Positions 1 to 12,054 of a stretch of 64,000 nt of DNA are shown one piece after another. Origin of the DNA: Lindgomyces ingoldianus (Eukaryota > Ascomycota > Dothideomycetes > Pleosporales > Lindgomycetaceae). The notes under the pieces are model-generated. The model was not told the DNA's origin and did not search any database. It was given only the letters and a program-made list of their open reading frames with translations. The translations under genes and the position numbers were made by a program. The DNA lies in NCBI RefSeq assembly GCF_010093535.1, contig NW_022985187.1:877596-941595 (forward strand), in the 5' to 3' direction. The stretch's first letter is position 1; each line of letters starts with the position of its first letter.

Positions 1-330
1 TTATAATTTAACTATAGAATTAGCTTATAAAGGTTGTTTAGCGCTGTAGTTATTTATTGTCTTTTATAAGACTTTGCACATAGCTATAGCATATTTCTTT
101 AAGAGTTTTATGTCTTATTTAAAAGCTTAGAGCGTAAGCTGTATCTAACGTTCTTTTAGCGCGTCTAAGTAGTGTTGTGGGGAATGCATTAGTGTAGGAA
201 GGGTGGTTTGGTGGGGTCTTGGCAAAAGTGAGCGACTCGGGTGTGTGAGCAACTCGCCCATGAAGTACGTTATAACTTTTAGTAAAAAGTTAAAAAGTAT
301 AAGTAGCTTTAATTAAACTATAACTTAATT
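1..330. repeat. AT-rich, RIP-like repeat remnant
   Basis: The first 330 bases are clearly AT-richer than the neighbouring genes and full of TTATAA, TAGC and TTTAAA-like words, with no usable reading frame. This is the look of a transposable element worn down by C-to-T mutation (RIP) in filamentous ascomycetes. No terminal repeat or coding remnant can be named, and the element runs off the window edge. The same word style returns at 26.34-26.48 kb. Confidence 0.45.
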
Positions 331-1793
331 ATATTAACCCCTACTGTTAGGTGAAGTAAACAAAAGTATATAATAAATAAGACGTAACTTGTCTAGAAAG
401 CCTGAGTCGAATTGTACTACTTCCTGATGGAAACACTGAGAGGCTTCGCTGTTTCAACAGATTACGGCACAGCTAGACCAGATTTTCTTAGATCGTGAAT
501 CTCCAGATTTCTCGCATGGAAGGAAGTGAAGGGAGGGAGGAGTCAAAATTCCATAGTAAAATAAGAGAATCTGATTTTGTAAATCTGTTGTCCTTTAGCT
601 GTGTACAAAATGTTGCTCTTTGGTCACGAGGTCCGACTTCTGAACGCGACGGTCTGGGAAAGTTGAGTCAGAGTAATTGGTACATTTTTTAGGGGCTAGA
701 TTGTCTGATTGGGGGATAAATCGCGTGATTTGCTTGCTCCTTTAACGCGCTACCTCGTACCTTTGCGGCGTGAAATTCCCTGTTCCTAGTTGCCATATCT
801 TGAATTGAGCTAACACAGAAACCGAATTCGGGAAGCAGAAAGCAAAAAGGCCTGGGAACAGTCCCTTGACTGACGGCGGATCGGACAAGATCTAGACTAT
901 TCTTGGTCCTATGGACTAAACGGACCTTTTGATATCGGTTCCCACGCGTGATCATGTTCTATGCTCTTCTAAAGACTGAGAAAGGATTGCTGATGGCCTT
1001 GAGCCAGAAAAGTCTTCCACTCATGCTGTATGCTAATGGGTACCCTGTCCAGTCCAGGAAACCCCGTAACACTTCTTCTCTCGCAGGTTGTTCGAGAAGG
1101 CAAGTATCAGTCCCAATGGGGGTTCCAACAATCTCTACTAATGGTAACACCTCATCTTTATTCTATATCAGCAAGAATACAGGCCCTAGTCATGAGATTA
1201 GACAGCATATGCTTGTCAAGAAGATGTCTTGAAATCTATTGATTGAAGTGTTGCGCTCGCAGACATGACTTAAAAGCACCTAACTCATTCAGCGTATTCG
1301 TCAACTTTCCCGTAGTATTCGACTCCAGAAGTTGAATTCGGAGGAGCCACCCAAGTATGTCTCTGAAGGGCGGTTCAGAACCGCATATAGTTTGGTCGTC
1401 GACAGGTTTTTTCCTTGAAAGTGGATGGAGAACAGTCCACCAGCCTCCCTAAAAGAGGAACCATTGGATCAGCGATGGCTGACGAGGACTGAGGAATAAG
1501 AGTAGTAAGAGGAAGCTTTGATGGCGTTAAAGAGGAGATGATGTCGGAAGTAAGGATTCCTAGAAGCTATTAATTGGAGTTGGCATATGCAGGTAGACAA
1601 CTAAAGATCGCAAAAGCAAAAGATTGGGGGTAGGAGTGGCGTTGCCTCATTGGATTGATAACGCATGGGCATGAGGTATAACGGCCTCGTTACAGCACCT
1701 CTTCTCTGAAAGATCTTACAACAAGCACCAAATCTTCCATGCGTCTGCCTTTCATGTTTCCCCAGTTCCCATATTTCCCAACCCTAAGTGCTT
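331..1793. other. No supported gene
   Basis: Only short overlapping frames on both strands (under 95 codons) with no recognisable domain, no convincing splice structure and no repeats that I can delimit. Treated as intergenic or decayed sequence next to the AT-rich edge. Confidence 0.5.
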
Positions 1794-2547
1794 CTACATA
1801 TCAGCAACCCACTCATCACTCCAGAACTCGATGATACCAGCAGAAACGTCCGGCCCAACGGCTCTCTCTAGAGTGCTCCTCATACAACTGTCAATTGCTC
1901 CACCCAATGCAAGAAGAACGATTTCCTTCAAGCTCCCCGCAACATCGCTCAGTCTGATTAACAGCTCGTTATCCAATTGCGTTTGGCTTGTGCAGAATGG
2001 AAGCAGATCCATGACTGCGGTTGCGGTTACCTGACATTGTGTTCTAGGCGTCCTGGAACGCTCTCGTTGGGTTTCGGGCAGTTCTTGAAAAAAAGCCGAG
2101 GTGATCTCGTGGCGATTTTCATTAGATCCATCAAACTGCGGGATGGTGTAAGAACCAGCTTTGGTGTTCATTAAGGACACATGGGCCGAGGAAGTGGGCT
2201 CTACTCTATTCTTAGATTCGACGAGAGAAGAGGTGCTCTTGGTGTTGTTGCAGTCCCTTCCGTCCTGAGCTTACCGTCAGCCAATTTAAAAGATTGTGGA
2301 CTGGAATTATCAGCCTATCACGAACCTTGACAGATCCAGTCATCTGATTTCCTGACCCCTTCCATGCTCTCGGCTGCAGTTGTAGGGAGAAACTCATATT
2401 CAATCCATCATGGCAACTGGGTTGTTCTACAGCGCTCCTGGGAATGGCCAACCAGGCAGAGTCTATTATTTCACCCGATTCATAGGAGATGCCTTCAGCC
2501 TGCATCAGCTCGGTTGCCAAGGATTCAGTACGTTCGAAGAAATCCAT
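1794..2547 (-). CDS. Hypothetical protein or gene fragment, two open segments
   Basis: Two successive minus-strand open segments, 2547-2212 (111 codons, starting MDFFERTES) and 2180-1794 (128 codons, ending SDEWVADM), read like protein rather than shadow. They could be exons of one gene, but I could not place a clean intron between them, and an upstream segment at 2912-2700 is even less certain. The second segment has a Leu-rich helical stretch (LLIRLSDVAGSLKEIVLLALGG). I do not recognise the family. It may be a C-terminal piece of a larger regulatory protein or a decaying gene; the AT-rich relic nearby favours decay. Confidence 0.3.
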
Positions 2548-3350
2548 GCTTTTTGCAGTGACCCTTGCTCGTTTGTTGTTGTGATCTGGCGCCGGCTGTT
2601 AGTGCGTCTCCAGCATCATTCAGTCAGCTACTTAACGTTAAAGGGTGCTGAAGTGAATGAATATGAGACGCTAGAGGTCTTGCAGGGCTTGTTTTATTGT
2701 CAGCGAAAGCACATGTAGTGAACCGCCGCCAAACCACCACTCATGAAGGGATAGTAGGGCTCTCTCGACACTCTTACTGGCGAGGTAACGAAGATAAGTG
2801 CAAGCAACGTGATGCATACATGAAGAGTGCCTGATCTTGATCCTAGATATTCGTAGTCATTGGTTGGGAGAAAACCCAGTGCGTCATAGACCGAAGGCGA
2901 GGAAGGAACCACTTAACACAATTCCTCCAACCTATCCGTGGACACTTAAGACTTTGGATAACTATGCCAGGACCAGAACAATATGTCACCTAGATTGAGC
3001 AATAACACTTTTTGGAAGTCATAGTTGTACATAGCTAATATTTTGTTTTGTCTAACTGTGGTGTTTGTTCGTCCCTCCTTTCTTAAGTTCGAGAGAACTT
3101 TGTTGAGGTTAGAAAGTTAAAGAGTTCCCCACGCAAGTTAGTGCAAAAAGGGGAGTGTCGCTGTCGTGGCCATCTATATAGAATCCAAGTTTAGAAAGGG
3201 TATCGTGAGAGGAGAATGTACAATGCAGGCTGAAATGCCGCACATACCGGCGTCCAGCTTGACCGACGTCTATGGCAAGAAGGTGACTGTCGAGAAAAGT
3301 CCAAAGGGAAGAAGATACAGAAAGATGCCTTCACTTCCTGCCTCGACATA

Positions 3351-4131
3351 CTATTTCACAGTCTTTTGTTCCACTGTCGACAATGGGGGGGAGACTGCCG
3401 GTTCCAGTTTAGATTGCGCTCTGTGGTCGACACGCGAGTCTGGATCGAATAGATGTGGTTCTGCTTTTCCTTTCCGAAGGCCGGGTAGATTCCCATTTCC
3501 GGCCAGTGACTGTCGTGCTTTCACTTCGTCCAGCTCGGCCTTTACTGCCTTGAGCTCGGTCTGTAAATCTTCTAACTTGTCTTCCAGACCACCTCTTTGG
3601 TTCCGGGCCTTCCTCCTCTGCCTCCACTGCTCAAATACAATAACCCCAATACCAACCGTGAATATGAATGTCTCCGCAGCGAAGTTCGCACCAGTCTCGA
3701 TGGCCTTTGCTTCCGACAGCGGTCGAATCCGTGGAGGCTTGTGAGCTGCTTCTGCCTTTTTCCTGATTGCTTCCTTCTCTTTTTCTGACATGGCTTCTTC
3801 GGCTTTCATCCGTGCTTCTGTCTTCACTGTCGGTATTTGAGCCTTCTTTCGCGCCGCCTCTGCTGCCGCTACCTCCTTCGCAATTTGTCGGTCGATGACG
3901 GCGGGATCCTGAAGTAAGCCTAGTCGCATCCGCATATCGATCCGGTGAAGACTCTGGGCGAAGCGTACACATAGCTTTCGGAATCGTTCGTGCTCGTGAG
4001 CATTTCGCTTAATCGCATTCTACAGAGGCAGGGTTAGATTACTTTCGGCATCCTGAGAGGTAGTATCGTACAGCCATCGGCTTCGCCAACGTCCTCACGA
4101 AGAGTGAGGTAATCTTAAGGGTAAGGGACAT
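3351..4131 (-). CDS. OPA3-like mitochondrial protein
   Basis: Two exons, 4131-4072 and 4019-3351, with a 52-bp intron (GTACGA...TGTAG), give 242 residues. The start MSLTLKITSLFVRTLAKPMA, the following NAIKRNAHEHERFRKLCVRFAQ and the segment from about residue 125 with FAAETFIFTVGIGVIVFEQW match the OPA3 family: a conserved N-terminal block, a hydrophobic hairpin and a coiled coil (about 150-185). OPA3 proteins are mitochondrial and affect mitochondrial shape and metabolism; the exact molecular role is not settled. The insert between the N-terminal block and the hydrophobic segment is rich in Ala, Glu and Lys, as in other fungal members compared with the shorter human protein. The gene is divergent from the polo kinase gene, with about 520 bp between start codons. 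The first exon is missed if only the longest ORF (from 3935) is used. Confidence 0.88.
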
Positions 4132-4148
4132 CGTGAACCGGTAAAGAC

Positions 4149-4175
4149 GGAAGTGTCGGAAGTGTCGGAAGTGTT
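4149..4175. repeat. Short tandem repeat, 3 x 9 bp
   Basis: Three consecutive copies of GGAAGTGTC (last copy ends in T) just upstream of the OPA3-like start codon, in the shared divergent 5' region with the polo kinase gene. Could be a trivial slippage repeat or a clustered regulatory word; the sequence cannot decide. Confidence 0.7.
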
Positions 4176-4650
4176 GGGGATGGCAGAATTAGGCATTTAG
4201 TGGCGGTTGACCATGCACCGCAATTCTAATCAATTGTAGGTCATTATGCTTGATATAGAAAGTATTTTGTAACAAACTGCTACTGCGATGTGAGCAATTC
4301 ACGAAATGTGACATCGATTGAGGTTGCCTTTGGAAGAGGGAACAATGTCGGTGCTCCGGGCTGACTTAGCAACGCTATCCGAAGATGGTAACATCATAAT
4401 AGTGCAGCATTTTGCTTCACACTAAACTGACCCGCTTGGGTATACTTACATGTTCAGTCTGCGCTGAACACCGAGGTATTCGGAGCTTCGCCGTCAGCAC
4501 CTAATTTAATCACGCAGTCTGCCGAGCTGGCAAGGCGACTAGCTGACTCGGTCCTAGCGCCGAAATCCCCTGGACAACTTACGCGAGTTGCAATGTTTGT
4601 TTAGACTCGACATCAACCACCAACCCATCCCGACATTCAACCACCACCCA

Positions 4651-7401
4651 ATGTCTGCCTCCTCAGTCCACGCCGAACCACCACCTGAGGTGGTCTGCGA
4701 CCCGGAAGGCTTACAGTATGAGACCGGACCGCAGCTAGGTAAAGGTGGCTTCGCCATCTGTCATCGGGCGAAGTTGCTGGGCCATGAGCATCTTGGGAGC
4801 AACACAGTCGCTTTGAAGATTGTCAAATCTAAGATGGAGCCTCCCAAACTGGCACAAAAGGTTCACCACCCTCTTCCGATACCCTTCTACATGATTGCTC
4901 ACCCTGTGTAGTTTGTGACCGAGCTGCAGATCCATTCCAAGTTATCCCATACAAACATCGTCGAATTCTACCGCGCATTCTCTTTCCAAACCAGCACCTA
5001 CGTCGTCCTGGAGCTCTGCGAGAACGGCTCCCTTGCCGATGCTATCAAGAAGCGTAAATATTTTACCATGCCGGAGATTCGACGGTTTATGGTCCAGACG
5101 TGTGGAGCGATAAAGTACTTGCATCAGCGGAACATCGTACACAGAGACCTGAAGACGGGGAATCTGTTCCTAGACAAAGACATGAACGTTAAGGTCGGAG
5201 ATTTTGGCCTGGCGGCCCTACTTGTATCGCAGAACGATTTCGGTGCTATTCGTCGAACCACTATGTGTGGGACCCCAAACTACCTGGCGCCAGAGGTGCT
5301 GGAAAAAACTGGTAAGGGTCACGATGAGAAGGTCGATCTGTGGGCTATCGGGATCATGATGTAAGCATATACTTTCTGTATTGAGACTGAGAGTACTGAC
5401 ACCAAATAGGTACACCCTGGCTGTTGGCAGAGCACCTTTCCACGCGGCGAAACGAGAGGACATTTACCGGAAGCTGAAGGCACGAGAGTATTCTTGGCCC
5501 GATCTTGCCAAATTCCAGAATGAGATCACAGACGACCTCCGCGACATTGTCTCATGTCTCCTTGTTCCCGAAGATGACCGCCCGACCCCAGATCAAATCG
5601 TTAGCCATACCTTCTTTAAATTAGGGCACATCCCCTTGAAGCTCGATTCCTCGTGCACCTCTCGAGTCCCCAAATGGCCCAAGATACGCCCACCCTCGGC
5701 TTCAACGATAAGGCGTGGATATACTGATGAGTGGTGGACGTTGTGCAAAGACTCCGCTGTCGGCGAGTTTGAGGTTGGAAAGAGTTTTGGGGCATATGGG
5801 GGCAGGAGGAACAAAACAGTGGCTAGAGATTGCCAGAAGGAAATCGAATCAGGAAAACAACCCAACATTCCATTTGCCAAGGATACAGTCTACTTGCCCT
5901 TCCCCGAACGTACCCACTGGCCATTTCAAGCTGCTGGCGGCCTGAGCGAAATTCCAGAGGAGAAGGAGTCCTCGTCAGAAGGGCAAGCTCTGATTGAAAC
6001 CACGGGAAATGACCGTGCAAAGGGTCGTCAAGCTCGAAATGTGAGAAAGGAAGCCATGGCTCCACCCCTCAAGGAGAACAAAGAACCAGGACAGGAACCA
6101 GAGACAGTGAAGAGAGTTGTGGATAAACAGCCGACCCGCATGAGGTCTGTCCGGAAGATTTCGAATCCTGATCGTGTCACAGCTGCCACTGCGGCACCGG
6201 TACCTTTGCGTGTACCTAGGCATACCCGGACCGCTCAGCGTACCAGGTCAACGAGGGACATCACGAATGAGAAAGAGGAACCTTTGCCAGAGTTGCAGCC
6301 CGTACGCACAGTGAAAACTGCTTCCAAGTTGGTTGAAAAGGTAGAGTCATTCTCAGCAAAAAAGTCCGTCTCTACCAATTCTTCGCCTCCGCTTCGAGCC
6401 ATGGGCTTAGAACTCCCATCAACAGACCCGGCTTCAGTGCTAGCACAGCTCTATACTTTCAGAGATAATATAGTACGCGCACTCCAGAAGAAGCCGTCAA
6501 ACTCCGGCCGGGGCAGGTCGTCGCAACTTCCATTCGTATCTAAATGGGTCGATTACTCTCGAAAACATGGTGTAGGTTACGTTCTTGATGACGGATGCGT
6601 CGGCTGCATTGCTTCGGCTACCGGTAAGCACCCGGTTACCACAGCCTTCGCTCCGGATGGAGGTGCATACCTCAGGAAACTCGCCAAAGATCCGAAATAC
6701 GCGGGGCGGATTCCGATGCAATACTACGCGGTTCCTGAGGAAGGCATGGGGTTGTCGCGGATTGAGGTCCTTGATAGGGATCGTGTGGAGGGCATGCAGT
6801 CAATATGGAACAAGTTTGGAAAATACATGTGTGTGCAGCTGGGCATGGAGTTGCGTCCCCAGAAGAAAGAGTCTGCGCCGGCCAACTTTGTGAAGTTTTA
6901 CCAGCGCCTGGGAAATGTTGGTATATGGGGTTTCGCCGACGGCTCATTCCAGGTAAGCAAGATTCCGACAGGTGACAGAGGAATTGACTAACAAAAACTT
7001 CTCAGTTCAATTTTCCAGACCATACCAAACTGGTATGCTCCTTTGATGCTGGGTATTGCAAGTTCATCTGCTTGTCCAGGGAGGCCATGACGCTACTTCG
7101 AGAGGCAGGCGACGTTCCGTTCAAATATATTAAGGATCGCGAGATCCTTCACGGTTCCCTTCAGCAACTCCTCTACGGCTCTGCGGACAAGGCAGATACT
7201 TATAAGGAAATCACCGAGGGTAATTTATTGCGACCGAAGCTTGAATTGATTCGAACAATTCTGGACGGATGGATTCAAGGTGGGGGCATTGGGTGTCTTT
7301 CTAAGCCCGGCTCCTACAAATGGGAAGGGCCTCAACTGGAAGACAATAAGAAGCACGACTGGGTCAGCGTTGGGCGATTCGGTGGTGATTTGTTTGGATA
7401 A
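4651..7401 (+). CDS. Polo-like serine/threonine protein kinase (CDC5/plo1 type)
   Basis: Exons 4651-4860, 4912-5360, 5410-6952 and 7006-7401 encode 865 residues. Kinase domain about 23-275: Gly loop GKGGFA (30-35), ATP lysine K56 in VALK, catalytic loop HRDLKTGNLFL (H147-R-D149), DFG at 167-169, and activation-segment Thr187 in TTMCGTPNY, the polo-type phosphorylation site. A Ser/Lys/Pro-rich linker (about 380-580) leads to two polo boxes, the first near WVDYSRKHG (599) and the second spanning the last intron (GFADGSFQFNFPDH onward). Polo kinases drive mitotic entry, spindle-pole maturation, cohesin release, mitotic exit and septation, docking on primed phosphosites through the polo boxes. 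The start at MSASSVHAEPP was chosen as the best family fit; an in-frame upstream ATG at 4588 would add 21 residues. All catalytic residues are present, so it should be active. Confidence 0.95.
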
Positions 7402-8011
7402 TGGATTTTGTCGGCTGGATTGGGGAGCGACGGCGTTTTGGGTATGAGTGATATTCGCATCTTGGCATCATCATGGCGTCTCTGTGTTTGAAGCTCTGAG
7501 CGTCGGCGTTCTGCTTTGAATTGTCTTGTTCATGAAGCCAGGAGCCCTTGTTCATGATGTTATGCACATTTCTATTTTGGTCCGGTCATGACGGCATCGA
7601 GAAGCAGAAGAATTAACAATAAAGATTGACAAGATGCGGCTGCCTGAATGTAAGAGAGTGTAACAAGCACGGTAACGTTAGCAACACTTGCGAGGACTCT
7701 GAGAGAACTTGTTCTTGAAACGCGAATTGCCAAGGATCAGCTTGCGTAAAGTGGCTGTGTCAGTGAAGTGGCTTGTCCTTCCGAGCCTCCGTGACGAACG
7801 TCAGGAATCTGAGGCGCTCCAACAAACTAGCCCACTTACTTCACACACTGCGCACCTCATCGAGAGCCTTTGTCGCATACAGACACATCGTCCTCGGCCT
7901 CCTCGACCTCCCTGATTCCAGAACAGCTGCATCCTTACATCTAGCCCTCTGTTCCGCGAATTAGCCTTGAACAGGCCCCACGGAATTTGAGCGCGCTTTC
8001 GGGCACCAACC
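7402..8011. other. Polo kinase 3' / myosin-I 5' intergenic region
   Basis: Tandem gene spacing of about 600 bp. Contains the presumed 3' UTR of the polo kinase and the pyrimidine-rich leader of the myosin gene. Short ORFs on both strands show no domain and are not called. Confidence 0.6.
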
Positions 8012-11000
8012 ATGGTAGGGTCACCGCCAAATTGTGTTTTGACGAAGTTGCAGATTCTGATATCTTGTCTTCTGTGTAGGCGCAGACAAAGCGTGCGGGG
8101 CGCAAGAAAGATGCCGGCGGCGCCAAACAGGCTTCTGGCGGGGGGCAGAAGAAGGCCCAGTTCGCAAAGAAGGCAGTCTTCGAAACCACAAGGAAGAAGG
8201 AGGTCGGCGTATCAGATCTCACGCTGATCAGCAAGATCTCGAATGAGGCCATCAACGACAATCTGAAGAAGAGATTCGAGAATGCCGAGATATATGTACG
8301 CAATCTCCAGCCCCACCTAGGACAGGTCGTGAGACATTTTGCACGAGTTTACTGACTGAGTTGCAGACTTATATCGGACACGTACTGGTGTCCGTCAACC
8401 CATTCCGGGATCGTACGTTATGAGCACCCCTCATACTGCATCATTGCTTATTCTGAATAGTGGGCATCTACACGGATCAAGTGCTGGATAGCTACAGAGG
8501 CAAGAACAGATTGGAGGTTTGACTCTGGAAGGCCATCTTCAATTTAACCACTAATACGCTCAGGTCCCTCCGCATGTCTTCGCCATCGCTGAATCCTCTT
8601 ACTACAACATGAACGCGTACAAAGAGAACCAGTGCATTATTATATCCGGTGAATCAGGAGCTGGAAAGACGGAAGCTGCGAAGCGAATAATGCAGTACAT
8701 TGCAAATGTCTCTGGTGGAAGTAATTCCTCTATTCAGGAGATAAAGGATATGGTGCTGGCCACTAATCCATTGCTTGAATCGTTTGGAAATGCGAAGACT
8801 TTGAGGAATAATAACTCCTCAAGGTTTGGGAAATACCTTGAAATTCAATTCAATGCTCAAGGAGAGCCCGTGGGAGCTAACATCAACAACTACCTTTTGG
8901 AAAAGTCAAGAGTGGTCGGCCAGATCACGAACGAGCGAAATTTTCACATTTTCTATCAGTTTGCGAAGGCAGCATCATCGAATTACAGGGGTATGTTGAA
9001 TCTTGGCTTAAAAGACTCTTAAGATGCTAATTTAGACAGAAACGTTTGGTGTACAACAACCCCAATCTTACGTTTACACGAGCCGATCGAAATGTTACGA
9101 TGTTGATGGAATAGATGATCACGCGGAATTCAAGGATACGCTGAATGCCATGAAGATTATTGGATTGTCTCAAGGCGAGCAAGACAACATCTTCCGCATG
9201 CTAGCTGCAATTTTGTGGCTGGGCAATGTATCCTTCCAAGAAGATGATTCGGGAAACGCCATGATTGCCGACCAATCAGTGATCGACTTCGTGGCGTATC
9301 TTTTGGAAGTTGATTCCGCACATGTTCACAAAGCTCTTACTCTGCGAGTAGTAGAAACGAGCCGAGGTGGACGCAGGGGTTCTGTATACGACGTCCCACT
9401 CAATCCTGCCCAAGCGACCTCAGTCCGAGATGCGTTGTCTAAGGCGATCTACTTCAACTTGTTCGATTGGATTGTTGAAAGAGTTAACGTGTCCCTGAAA
9501 GCTCGAGGCGCAATGGCACATTCAATTGGAATCCTGGATATTTACGGATTCGAAATTTTCGAGAGAAATAGCTTCGAGCAACTGTGTATCAACTATGTCA
9601 ACGAGAAGCTTCAGCAAATCTTCATCCAGCTGACGCTGAGAACTGAGCAAGAAGAGTATGCGAGAGAGCAGATTAAGTGGACGCCTATCAAATACTTCGA
9701 CAACAAAGTGGTTTGCGACCTGATCGAGGAAAAACGTCCGCCTGGTGTTTTCGCTGCGTTGAACGACGCTTGTGCTACGGCGCATGCGGACCCTACCGCT
9801 GCAGATCAGACGTTTGTTCAAAGATTGAATGCGCTTTCGTCCAACCCCAATTTCCAACCTCGGCAGGGACAGTTCGTCATTAAGCACTATGCTGGCGATG
9901 TGTCATACGCTGTGGACGGCATGACGGACAAAAATAAGGACCAATTACTAAAAGATCTCCTTAATCTTCTCAGCCAAAGCTCCAACAGTTTTGTTCATGT
10001 TCTGTTCCCCAACCAGGTCGACCAAGATAACAGGAGGAGACCTCCGACGGCTGGTGACAAAATCAAAGCATCCGCAAATGACCTCGTTGCAACTCTCATG
10101 AAGGCGCAGCCATCATACATTCGAACCATCAAACCGAACGAAAACAAGTCGCCCACGGAGTACAACTCGCCGAACGTCCTCCACCAGGTCAAGTATCTCG
10201 GTCTGCAAGAAAACGTCCGTATTCGACGTGCTGGTTTCGCATCGCGTCAGACATTTGAAAAATTCGTGGAGCGCTTCTTCCTTCTTTCCCCTAAGACCTC
10301 ATATGCTGGTGAATACACTTGGTCGGGGGATTATCAAAGTGGCGCGAAGCAGATCTTGAGGGATACCAACATCCCTACCGAAGAATTCCAAATGGGAGTA
10401 ACAAAGGTCTTTATCAAAACTCCAGAGACGTTATTTGCGCTCGAGACGATGCGTGACCGTTACTGGCATAACATGGCTATCCGAATCCAGCGTGCATGGA
10501 GGAACTACCTGCGGTATCGGACTGAATGCGCTATTCGTATACAACGTTTCTGGAGACGAGTTAACGGTGGCCTAGAATTTATCCAAGTTCGTGATCAAGG
10601 TCACAAGGTCCTTCAGGGTCGCAAAGAAAGAAGAAGGTTCAGTTTGATTGGCTCACGCAGATTCATGGGCGACTATCTTGGGATCGGAAACAGGGGTGGA
10701 CCGGGAGAAGTCATCGCAACCGCTGTGAACATATCCAGCAACGAGGAAGTCCCCTTTTCGTGCAGGGCTGAGCTCTTGGTTTCCAAGCTTGGTCGTTCGA
10801 GTAAGCCTGAGCCTAGGATGCTGATTCTCACGAAGAGGAATGTGTACCTGGTAAAGCAAGTCATGGTGAACAGGCAAATTCAGATCCAGGCTGAGCGAAC
10901 GATACCAGTTGGGGCGATCAAATTTGTCGGAACCTCGACCTTAAAGGATGATTGGTTCTCCATCAGCGTTGGGTCACCACAAGAGCCTGATCCCCTCGTT

Positions 11001-12054
11001 AACTGCGTTTTCAAGACAGAGTTCTTCACTCACCTTACAATTGTTTTAAGGGGATCATTAAATCTGAGAATTGGAGACACGTAAGTTCTGGTAGTATATC
11101 TACACTCAGTCAGGACTGACGCCACACAGCATCGAATTCAACAAGAAACCTGGTAAACCTGCACAAATCAAGGCCGTCAAAGACCCGTCAATCACAAGGG
11201 ATGATATGTACAAGAGCGGGACCATACATACCGGTCCAGGGGAGCCCCCAAATTCTGTTTCTAGGCCCACGCCCAAAGGGAAGCAAATCGCAGCCAAACC
11301 AATCACAAAAGGCAAGCTGTTGCGTCCTGGAGGACCTGGTGGGGCTCCTTCGAAGCTTTCCCATCGCCCTGCTCAACCTAGGCAAACGACACCTGCGGCA
11401 TCCCAACCAAGGCCTGTACCTCAACCGGTTGCTGCGTTATCGAACGGTACAAGTCACGGACGCAATCAATCGTCGTCATCGACCCGTGCGCCACCTCCAC
11501 CTCCTCCTACAGCACCTCCCGCACCCAAAGAACCAACCTATCGCGCTCTTTACGATTTTCTAGGTCAATCGGCTGGTGAGCTTAGTATCCAGCAGGGTGA
11601 GGTGATATTGGTCACACAAAAAGAGAGCAACGGTTCGTATCTCTGCACAACATACTGATGCAGCATAATATCTAATAATGTCTCAGGGTGGTGGCTAGCA
11701 AGCAAATTAGATAAATCAGCGTCTGGTTGGGCGCCGTCCGCATACCTAGAAGAGGTGGTCAACAAACCTGCCCCTCCTCCAGCGCCGCCCGCACCCCCGG
11801 CACGCCCCGCTGCTAACGGAGGGCTTCGCGCCAAGCCGACGCCCCCTGCTCCGCCTGCAAAACGCCCAGCTGCAAAGAAACCCCCGGCGGCCGCTGCAGC
11901 GCGGGACAGCGGTTACTCCGGAAGCGGAGCGAGTAGCTTGGATCCCGGAGCTAGAGACAGCAGCGGAAGCATCGCAGGAGGTCTAGCAGAAGCACTAAGG
12001 CAACGACAAGCCGCAATGCAAGGTCGACGTCCCGCCCGTGAGGACGAATGGTAA
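8012..12054 (+). CDS. Class I myosin (MyoA/Myo3-5 type)
   Basis: Exons 8012-8014, 8080-8295, 8367-8412, 8461-8516, 8564-8990, 9040-11080, 11130-11632 and 11687-12054 encode 1219 residues, the usual length for fungal myosin-I. Order: basic N-terminus, motor head with P-loop GESGAGKT (136-143), TEDS-rule Ser364 in RRGSVY, two IQ motifs ([14 protein letters not shown] and [10 protein letters not shown]), a TH1 membrane-binding tail, Pro-rich TH2, an SH3 domain ([14 protein letters not shown]...WWLASK...[11 protein letters not shown]) and an acidic EDEW end that recruits Arp2/3. Myosin-I works at actin patches in endocytosis and polarised hyphal growth. TEDS Ser phosphorylation by PAK-type kinases is the family's usual control. 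The first exon appears to be just the ATG codon; the joined start [11 protein letters not shown] fits the basic N-terminus of fungal homologues. Pro/Ala-rich tail codons after the SH3 domain are low complexity. Confidence 0.96.
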
